Assembly: GCA_016793585.1 (NCBI GenBank)
Contig: JAEUJR010000520.1
Span: 1 to 10,388 of the forward strand
Origin: Archangium sp.
Lineage (GTDB): Bacteria; Myxococcota; Myxococcia; Myxococcales; Myxococcaceae
Direction of reading: 5' to 3'
DNA: 10,388 bases
The position numbers and the translations under genes are program-made. The notes beneath the pieces are model-generated. The model did no database searches. It worked only from the letters and a program-made list of their open reading frames with translations, and was not told the DNA's origin. Positions 5,662 to 10,388 of the stretch are shown here, in pieces (the first letter of the stretch is position 1; every line of letters starts with the position of its first letter).

Positions 5662-8652
5662 TCAGGCGGCCCGGCGCTGCTGCAGGCCGTTGAGCGCCCG
5701 CTCGAGGTCGACGCTGCGCGCGGGCTTCGCGACGTGGTCATCCATGCCTGCGGCGACGCAGCGCGCGCGATCTTCGGCGGTGACGTTGGCCGTCATGGCC
5801 ACGATGGAGAGGTGGGGCAGCCCGCGCGCCGACTCCCGCGCCCGAATCGCGCGCGTGGCCTCGAAGCCGTCGAGCTCGGGCATCTGACAGTCCATGAACA
5901 CGACGTCGAACACCGTGCGCTCGGTCGCGTCGAGGGCGGCGCGCCCGTCTTCCACCACCGTCACCTCGCAGTTGAGCTTCTCGAGCATGACGCGCGCGAT
6001 GCGCTGGTTGATGGCGTTGTCTTCGGCCAGCAACACCCGGCGGCGCGGCTGCGACGAAGGAGCGGCCACCGTCACCACCTTGAGCGGCGCGCGCCTGACG
6101 CCCTGCGCGGTGGCGATGGCGGCGTCGACGCCCTGCCCCAGCACCCGCGCCGAGCACGGCTTGGTGATGAGGCCGGCGAGCTCGCGGCGTTCACTGCGCG
6201 CGACGTGCGTGGTGAGCAGCGCGAGGGGCCCGACGCCCGCCGCCTCGAGCGCATCGAGCCCGGCGTCACCGGTGAGCACGAGGTCGAAGGCAGTGCGGCT
6301 GACGAAGGGCACGTCTTCGGCTTCGGCGACGGCCTCGACGGTGGCGCCCAGGCGCAGCAGCTGCTCCTTCACGATGCGGCGTTGCAGCGGCACCCGCTCG
6401 ACGACGAGCACCCGCCTGCCCGCGAGCGACACGGCCGAAGACTCGGGCGCGGGTGCCTCTTCGAGCGGCAGCACCACCTCGAACGACGCGCCTTCACCGG
6501 GCGTGCTGTGCAGCTCGAGGCTTCCGCCCAGGCCGTGCGCGAGCCGCCGCGAGATGGCCAGCCCCAGCCCCGTGCCGCCATACCGCCGTGACGTCGAGGC
6601 GTCGGCCTGCGTGAAGGGCTCGAACAACGCGCGCTGCCGCTCGAGGGGAATGCCGGGCCCCGTGTCGCTGACGCGCACCACCAGCTGTCCGTCGCGCCGC
6701 TCGAGCTCGAGCAGCACGTGGCCCGCGCGCGTGAACTTCACCGCGTTGCCGACGAGGTTGGTGAGAATCTGCCGCAGCCGTGACGGGTCGCCCCAGACGA
6801 AGTGCGGCGCGCTCGCGTCGACGCGAACCAGCAGCTCGAGCGAGGTGCCCTGCACGCGCCCGCGGAACAGCTCGACCACGTCGTAGAGCAGCGCCTCGGC
6901 GTCGAAGGGCAGCCGCTCGAACTCGAGCTTGCCGGCTTCGATCTTCGAGAAGTCGAGAATGTCGTTGAGAATGACGAGCAGCGCCTCGGCCGAGCGGTAG
7001 ATGGTGCGGGCCGCGTCCTCCTGCTCGGGTGAGAGGTTCATGGCCAGCAGCAGCTCGGTCATGCCGAGCACGCCGTTCATGGGCGTTCGAATCTCGTGGC
7101 TCATGTTCGCCAGGAAGCTGCCCTTGGCGCGGTTGGCGGCGTCGGCGCGGGTGGCCAGCTCACGGGCGAGCTCGGTCTGTTCGGCGAGCGCGGCTTCGGC
7201 CTGCTTGCGGGGCGTGATGTCGGCGCGAATCGACAAGTAGCGGGCGACGCGGCCGTCGGCGCCGAGGATGGGGGCGATGAGCGCGTCGACCCAGTACAGC
7301 GAGCCGTCTTTGCGGCGGTTGCACACCTCGCCACGCCACGTCTGCCCGCGCGCAATCGTCTTCCACATCGCGACCCAGAATGCCCGCGGGTGCTGCCCCG
7401 AGTTGAGCAGCCGGTGGTTCTGCCCGAGCAACTCCTCGCGGCTGTAGCCCGAGAGCGCCACCATCTTCTCGTTCACCTCGATGATGCGCCCGTCGGGGCT
7501 CGCGACGCTGACGATGAACTGGTGGTCGATGGTGCCGAAGAGGGCCTCGCGCTCCCGCAGCATCTGGTCGGCGTGGGCCTTCGCCTGACGAAGGTCTCGC
7601 GTCATCGCCTCGGCCATGGAGCGCGCGCGCACGCGGCTTCGCACCAGCAGCCACGACACCAACGCGCTCACCGCCGTGAGCCCCGACCCCAGCCACCACA
7701 CGGTGCGCTCGTTCGAGCGGTCGACGGTCTGTTCGAAGGCCGGCGTCGAGCGCGTCACGACCAGGAACGAGCGACCGCCGGCCTCGATGACCACCTGCTC
7801 GTGAAACAGCCCGCCCAGCTCGACCTGCCCGCGCAGGTGGCCGCCGGGGTCGTAGAGGATCGCGGCCGGCAGCGCCTCGGGCCCATCGTAGACGTCGACG
7901 TCGATCTGCCCGTCGGCCGCCATCAACATGCCGTCGAAGAGGTCGCGGGTCACGATGGGCGCCGCGACGACGGCCCGGAGCGCGCTCCACCGCTCGCCCG
8001 GCGTCGAGAGCGGTCTGCCGGCGGTGTACACGGGCAGCAGGAAGAGCATGCCCGGGGTGCGCTCTTCGACCTGCACGAGCTGAATGGGCGCGGTGAGCGT
8101 CGGTGCGCCGGTGGTGACGGCGCGGTCGAGGGCCTCACGGCGGCGGGGCTCGGAGAACACGTCGAAGCCCCATGACGCCTCGTTGCCCAGCCGGGGGACG
8201 ATGGCGACGACGACACACAGTCGATCGGTCTCCGAGCTGCGCACCACGAAGGCGGCGTCTCCATCGGCGCGCTGCCGATGCAGGAAGCCGGGCAGCGCCT
8301 CGCGTGTGGTGCACTCGATCAGCTCGAGCCCGCGCACGCCGGGGAACTCGCGCGGCAGGTCGCGCGACTCGATGGCGTGAATGAAGTCGGCGCGGCGCAG
8401 GTGCTCGTTCGCGAGCACGGCGCCACGCGCGCCATGCAGGCCGTACTCGGGCAACAGCAGCCGTCGCCGCGCCTCGGCGATGAGCCGGTCATTGGCGCGC
8501 AAGAAGCGCTCGTGCCCCGACCCCAGCGTCGCCGCTCGTGAGGCGCGCACGAACACCGACGTCAGCGTCAGCCCCACCGCCAGCACTCCCAGCACCGACA
8601 CGAGCCCGAGCAGGCCGGTCACACGGCGGTCGTGGGTGAATCGGGCCGACAT
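5662..8652 (-). CDS. Hybrid sensor histidine kinase: CHASE-PAS-HisKA-HATPase-REC-REC
   Basis: This 996-aa membrane kinase starts at ATG 8652 (a GTG at 8688 would add 12 residues). A first helix (about residues 12-35) and a second (about 318-338, [19 protein letters not shown]) enclose a periplasmic CHASE-type ligand domain ([42 protein letters not shown]). Next come a PAS/PAC domain (about 375-485; [18 protein letters not shown]), HisKA with [14 protein letters not shown] (phosphoacceptor His about 519), a HATPase with N, G1 and G2 boxes (GNAVKF, DTGPGI, GTGLGL), a degenerate receiver (about 746-850) and a complete receiver (about 871-990) with [14 protein letters not shown] (Asp about 921) and the conserved Lys in HVAKPA. 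In the first receiver the phosphoacceptor position reads T-G-D, so the Asp is shifted or lost. It probably senses a small external molecule and passes phosphate to an unlinked Hpt protein or regulator. No partner regulator is adjacent. Confidence 0.93.
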   Translation of the reverse strand: MSARFTHDRRVTGLLGLVSVLGVLAVGLTLTSVFVRASRAATLGSGHERFLRANDRLIAEARRRLLLPEYGLHGARGAVLANEHLRRADFIHAIESRDLPREFPGVRGLELIECTTREALPGFLHRQRADGDAAFVVRSSETDRLCVVVAIVPRLGNEASWGFDVFSEPRRREALDRAVTTGAPTLTAPIQLVQVEERTPGMLFLLPVYTAGRPLSTPGERWSALRAVVAAPIVTRDLFDGMLMAADGQIDVDVYDGPEALPAAILYDPGGHLRGQVELGGLFHEQVVIEAGGRSFLVVTRSTPAFEQTVDRSNERTVWWLGSGLTAVSALVSWLLVRSRVRARSMAEAMTRDLRQAKAHADQMLREREALFGTIDHQFIVSVASPDGRIIEVNEKMVALSGYSREELLGQNHRLLNSGQHPRAFWVAMWKTIARGQTWRGEVCNRRKDGSLYWVDALIAPILGADGRVARYLSIRADITPRKQAEAALAEQTELARELATRADAANRAKGSFLANMSHEIRTPMNGVLGMTELLLAMNLSPEQEDAARTIYRSAEALLVILNDILDFSKIEAGKLEFERLPFDAEALLYDVVELFRGRVQGTSLELLVRVDASAPHFVWGDPSRLRQILTNLVGNAVKFTRAGHVLLELERRDGQLVVRVSDTGPGIPLERQRALFEPFTQADASTSRRYGGTGLGLAISRRLAHGLGGSLELHSTPGEGASFEVVLPLEEAPAPESSAVSLAGRRVLVVERVPLQRRIVKEQLLRLGATVEAVAEAEDVPFVSRTAFDLVLTGDAGLDALEAAGVGPLALLTTHVARSERRELAGLITKPCSARVLGQGVDAAIATAQGVRRAPLKVVTVAAPSSQPRRRVLLAEDNAINQRIARVMLEKLNCEVTVVEDGRAALDATERTVFDVVFMDCQMPELDGFEATRAIRARESARGLPHLSIVAMTANVTAEDRARCVAAGMDDHVAKPARSVDLERALNGLQQRRAA

Positions 8653-8758
8653 GGTCGTCAGGACTGCAAACGTGCGACCTTCGACCACGAGCCTGATCTT
8701 CGCGGCGAGCGCCCTGGGGGCGTGGGTCGGACCATCGCGTGGGGTGCGACGAGACCCG
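8653..8758 (-). promoter_or_regulatory. Leader and probable promoter region of the sensor kinase
   Basis: This 106-bp stretch lies between the stop of the remnant reading frame at 8759 and the kinase ATG. It has no recognisable gene. No strong ribosome binding site or consensus promoter box was seen, which is common in such GC-rich genomes. If the upstream gene was once intact, the kinase may originally have been expressed with it, and the insertion beyond may have changed that. Confidence 0.25.
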
Positions 8759-8855
8759 TCAGCGCAGCGGCGCCAGCATCGGCTCGAGGTCTGAGACGAG
8801 CTCGATGGGCATCTTCACCATGCGCAGCACCCCGACGCCCGTCACGGCCGTCCGG
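8759..8855 (-). pseudogene. C-terminal remnant of an interrupted minus-strand gene
   Basis: On the minus strand a GC-rich frame runs from the edge of the AT-richer block to a TGA at 8761-8759. It encodes [18 protein letters not shown] followed by [12 protein letters not shown]. Codon third positions are nearly all G/C and the peptide reads like an ordinary protein C-terminus, but upstream of about 8860 the frame enters low-GC sequence and meets a stop near 8919-8921. No family is recognised. I infer that it is the tail of the gene whose head lies at 9963 to about 9850, separated by the inserted cassette. An alternative is a tiny independent gene starting at ATG 8821. Confidence 0.4.
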
Positions 8856-8857
8856 TG

Positions 8858-9235
8858 ATGGCTCAATCGATGACTATCTGGATCCATCGATCGGGCAAGG
8901 TGGCCTACTTGGAGTCGATGCTACCCGGTCTTCCCGTTGAGGATGCATGGGGGCTGATTGGTGACACCGTTGTTGGGGTGCCCTTCTCGGTCGCCAAACG
9001 TGCTGCTATTGATATGGTCAAGAATAAGTACGGAGTACCGGCGGTCGTGACAGAGTCATGGGTTGGATTCCATCGCAGTGGGGCCTTGCCTACAGCAGAA
9101 CAAACAGACGCAAGTGTCGACTTCAAGCCCCGCTACTATTTCAGGGTAATTCCGCAAGACGAATGGATCGCTCTTCGACCTGCCGTAGTAACTGTACCAG
9201 TCGAAGGCGAGCCGGTGGCTGAGTATGCGGAATAG
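8858..9235 (+). CDS. Hypothetical small soluble protein of the cassette
   Basis: About 125 aa if started at ATG 8858; GTG 8855 or ATG 8870 (M-T-I-W-I-H-R-S-G) are alternatives, and 8870 fits best with the compositional change. No strong ribosome binding site is visible for any of them. The product has no signal peptide or membrane helix. Visible segments are KVAYLESMLPGLPVEDAW, VPFSVAKRAAIDMVKNKYG, VVTESWVGFHRSG and PRYYFRVIPQDEWIALRP, suggesting a compact mixed alpha/beta domain. I do not recognise the family. The stop lies 11 bp inside the next gene, so both are in one operon. A role as partner (for example immunity or chaperone) of the lipoprotein is possible but only a guess. Its 5' end coincides with the insertion border, so truncation cannot be excluded. 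Confidence 0.6.
   Translation: MAQSMTIWIHRSGKVAYLESMLPGLPVEDAWGLIGDTVVGVPFSVAKRAAIDMVKNKYGVPAVVTESWVGFHRSGALPTAEQTDASVDFKPRYYFRVIPQDEWIALRPAVVTVPVEGEPVAEYAE
8866..8891. repeat. 7-bp inverted repeat at the left cassette border
   Basis: ATCGATG (8866-8872) and CATCGAT (8885-8891) are perfect complements around a 12-nt spacer that contains GGATCC. The repeat sits within the first bases of the low-GC block and overlaps the start of the first cassette gene. It could be a recombination or regulator site, or chance. No matching partner was found at the right border, although ACCATCGATGGT at 9762-9773 shares the CCATCGAT core. Confidence 0.35.
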
Positions 9236-9848
9236 GGCTGAGGTCTGTCTGATCCTGCTGCTGTCGTGCGCACGCAGCGAAATCGTAGGCCAGCCAACAC
9301 CAGAGCCCCAGCCCCCTGCCTCGCCCGATGTCGTGAATTGCGAGCGTGACAATGGAGTTGCGTCGTTCTGGACCGCGCCGCAGCAGGGTTTGACGTCGAG
9401 TGGTTGCCCCGGGAAGGAGTGTCGCTTCTCGGCGTCGCTGAGTTTCTTCAGCATCAGACAACGGGAATCCAGCTTTCATGGTGGTGCGGCAGCGGGCGGT
9501 ATCTTCTTTGGCCCAATCCAACGTCTCGGCCAAGACGGATTTTCGATCGCGCTGAACCGACCATGGTCGCTCTGCCTCACACAAACGAGGCGGGTCTTCT
9601 CGCCGTCGGAACTTCACGGGAGCACGCTGGACGCAACCGTGGTCCTACCGCCAAGACTCTCGTCGACCTGGCGTCTCTGGCCATCAGGGGTGTCGAACTG
9701 CGGGCGTGACGCTCCTGTCGAAGGTCCACCTCAGCGTCTGGCGTTTGCTGGCGACGAGGCGACCATCGATGGTGCCAAGTACTTTGGAGCTGTTGCGAAC
9801 GTCGAAACTGGAGAGACGTTGGCAATTCTGTGGTCTCCTCAACAATAG
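9225..9848 (+). CDS. Putative lipoprotein of unknown function in the cassette
   Basis: The 207-aa protein starts with MRNRAEVCLILLLSCARSE, a basic N-terminus and a short hydrophobic core ending in a lipobox-like L-L-S-C15, so export and lipid anchoring are likely. A proline-rich spacer (QPTPEPQPPASPD) follows, as is usual just after lipidated cysteines. The mature domain contains several cysteines (NCERD, SGCPGKECRF, SLCLTQ, SNCGRD) that could form disulfides outside the cytoplasm, and a C-terminal part GAKYFGAVANVETGETLAILW. I do not recognise the family. The ATG lies inside the preceding gene (11-bp overlap), so they are probably translated together. Composition is poorer in G+C than the host genes, in keeping with transfer. 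It could be an effector, a surface receptor or a structural lipoprotein. Confidence 0.65.
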   Translation: MRNRAEVCLILLLSCARSEIVGQPTPEPQPPASPDVVNCERDNGVASFWTAPQQGLTSSGCPGKECRFSASLSFFSIRQRESSFHGGAAAGGIFFGPIQRLGQDGFSIALNRPWSLCLTQTRRVFSPSELHGSTLDATVVLPPRLSSTWRLWPSGVSNCGRDAPVEGPPQRLAFAGDEATIDGAKYFGAVANVETGETLAILWSPQQ

Positions 9849-9849
9849 C

Positions 9850-9963
9850 CCGGGCGACGCCATTCGAGACCAATTTGGCGACGTTGTGCGCGTCGAAGAG
9901 CCAGACCTTCACCAGCTCCCGGGCGTGTTCGAGCGTCGGAGGCGTGGCGAAGAGCGGCGTCAC
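9850..9963 (-). pseudogene. N-terminal remnant of a gene coupled to the DUF2135 gene
   Basis: A GTG at 9963-9961 overlaps the TGA of the upstream DUF2135-like gene (GTGA), the usual sign of translational coupling. The peptide begins MTPLFATPPTLEHAREL, then VKVWLFDAHNVAKLVSNGV, with GC-rich codons at first (ACG CCG CTC TTC GCC) that shift to A/T-rich ones after about 9885. The frame stays open by chance to 9577, but there it lies antisense to the lipoprotein gene and has no protein-like composition. I infer that the genuine gene was cut near 9850-9885 by the cassette and that its tail may be the fragment ending at 8759. The family is not recognised. Confidence 0.45.
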
Positions 9964-10388
9964 GGAATGACGAAGTCTGCCACGAAGCGCCCGGCGCCAG
10001 CGCTGCCGCCGCTCGCCTGGTTCGGCTGGAACGTGCCGCAGAAGTACCGCGTCTGCCCGTTCGCGCGCACCTCGACCTCGTACGGCACGGGCATGCTCGC
10101 CGAGCAGTTCTGCCAGTAGTTCACCCGCACCACGTAGCGGCCGCTCGTGGGCACGATGCCCGGCGAGTAGATGATGTTCTCGACGTTCACGTTGTCGATG
10201 TTGCACGCGCGGTTGGCGTCGAGGTCGAGCCAGCCCTTCGCGCCGCAGTTCGGCATCGGAATCGGGAAGGGAATCGGAATGGGCGGCGGCGTCGGGTTGA
10301 TGCCGGGCTGCTGGTAGTAGATTTCGCAGGTGCCGGCGTCGGGCAGCGGCTCCACCACGTAGAGGTCGAGGTCTTCGGCGACGGGGAA
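9960..10388 (-). CDS. DUF2135/YfaP-like domain protein with Pro-rich insert (partial)
   Basis: The frame is open from the right edge of the window to a TGA at 9962-9960, so the N-terminus lies outside. The visible 142 residues look like a DUF2135 (YfaP-type) beta-sandwich: AEDLDLYVVEPLPDAG, then EIYY, WLDLDANRACNIDNVNVENI and GRYVVRVNYWQNCSAS, then YEVEVRANGQTRYFCGTF. Members of this family often have D-L-D-L-H-V and L-D-x-D-x-N segments, are usually exported, and may bind calcium or polymers; the role here is unknown. Between EIYY and the L-D-L-D segment, where relatives have a short loop, there is a proline-rich stretch of alternating Pro and hydrophobic residues (PPPIPIPFPIPMP). Paired cysteines suggest disulfides and a non-cytoplasmic site. 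The 3' end is coupled to the truncated gene at 9963. Confidence 0.75.
   Translation of the reverse strand, partial: FPVAEDLDLYVVEPLPDAGTCEIYYQQPGINPTPPPIPIPFPIPMPNCGAKGWLDLDANRACNIDNVNVENIIYSPGIVPTSGRYVVRVNYWQNCSASMPVPYEVEVRANGQTRYFCGTFQPNQASGGSAGAGRFVADFVIP
10251..10280. repeat. Five 6-bp units coding for a Pro-hydrophobic tract
   Basis: On the plus strand the units read CGGCAT, CGGAAT, CGGGAA, GGGAAT, CGGAAT. On the coding strand each pair of codons gives a hydrophobic residue and a proline (I-P, I-P, F-P, I-P, M-P). The units differ by single bases, as expected from a short tandem repeat that expanded and then drifted. It may vary in length between strains. Confidence 0.5.

Larger units (their letters stand above)
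8858..9850. other. AT-richer inserted cassette carrying two genes
   Basis: Between about 8858 and 9850 the sequence changes character. G+C falls to about half (29/60 in 9001-9060) from about 70% in the flanks (42/60 in 6001-6060), A/T-ending codons appear (ATT, GAT, AAT, AAG) and gene orientation flips to plus. Both flanks hold fragments of GC-rich minus-strand coding sequence that do not continue into the block. This is what a horizontally acquired insertion looks like. No transposase, integrase or flanking tRNA was found, and no clear target-site duplication could be seen by eye, so the mechanism is open. Borders are accurate to perhaps 20-30 bp. Confidence 0.6.

Noticed and set aside
4870..6591. 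Long plus-strand open frame (573 codons) opposite the hydrolase, Fe-S and kinase genes
   Set aside because: It is antisense to three well-supported genes and its translation is low-complexity Arg/Ala/His-rich, as expected for a mirror frame in GC-rich DNA.
7096..8175. Plus-strand open frame (359 codons) opposite the kinase sensor region
   Set aside because: It is a shadow of the kinase coding strand, with no domain and biased Arg/Val/His/Gly content.
9762..9773. 12-bp palindrome ACCATCGATGGT
   Set aside because: It lies inside the coding sequence of the lipoprotein gene, with no second copy. It is noted only for its shared core with the left-border repeat.
9577..9849. Continuation of the GTGA-coupled minus-strand frame into the cassette
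   Set aside because: It runs antisense to the lipoprotein gene and the peptide becomes Arg/Ser-rich without structure, so it is chance openness after the break.
1..10388. CRISPR arrays, tRNA or rRNA genes, insertion sequences
   Set aside because: No regularly spaced repeats, cloverleaf-like sequences, rRNA segments or transposase-like proteins were seen on either strand.

Overview
The window is GC-rich DNA whose genes use G/C-ending codons almost throughout. Dense gene packing (ATGA/GTGA stop-start overlaps and convergent genes that touch), a large CHASE/PAS hybrid histidine kinase, a PilZ protein, several lipoproteins and a DUF2135/YfaP-like protein together suggest a member of the Myxococcota or a related predatory or soil deltaproteobacterial lineage. 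That placement is inference from style, not from a marker gene.

Layout. Positions 1-1257 (+) hold the 3' end of an unrecognised gene, a translationally coupled unknown gene and a RimJ/RimL-type GNAT acetyltransferase. A RecX-family gene follows on the minus strand (1247-1765) and overlaps the acetyltransferase tail to tail by 11 bp. From about 1837 to 4444 (+) come a cysteine-motif protein with one membrane helix, a frameshifted ankyrin-repeat/SUMF1-fold fusion gene, a 304-bp non-coding gap and a PilZ protein. From 4445 to 8652 everything is on the minus strand: a 996-aa hybrid sensor kinase, then a 142-aa fusion of a mono-cluster ferredoxin-like domain with a CDGSH domain, then a lipoprotein alpha/beta hydrolase joined to it by an ATGA overlap. 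At the right end, a DUF2135-like protein enters from beyond the window on the minus strand and runs to 9960.

The most unusual stretch is about 8858-9850. Here base composition drops sharply (29 of 60 G+C in 9001-9060, against 42 of 60 in 6001-6060, counted by hand). Two overlapping plus-strand genes lie in it: a small soluble protein and a putative lipoprotein, neither recognised. This AT-richer cassette is flanked on both sides by GC-rich minus-strand coding remnants: an N-terminal piece starting at a GTGA overlap with the DUF2135 gene (9963 to about 9850) and a C-terminal piece ending in a stop at 8759. The simplest reading is that one host gene downstream of the DUF2135 gene was split or replaced by horizontally acquired DNA carrying a two-gene cargo. 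No transposase, integrase, tRNA, CRISPR array or clear target-site duplication was seen.

Functionally the window looks like ordinary chromosomal accessory and housekeeping genes (recombination control, c-di-GMP sensing, two-component signalling, Fe-S chemistry) plus one likely recent insertion. No complete novel defence or biosynthetic system can be claimed from the sequence alone. The cassette and the frameshifted ankyrin-SUMF1 gene are the best leads.
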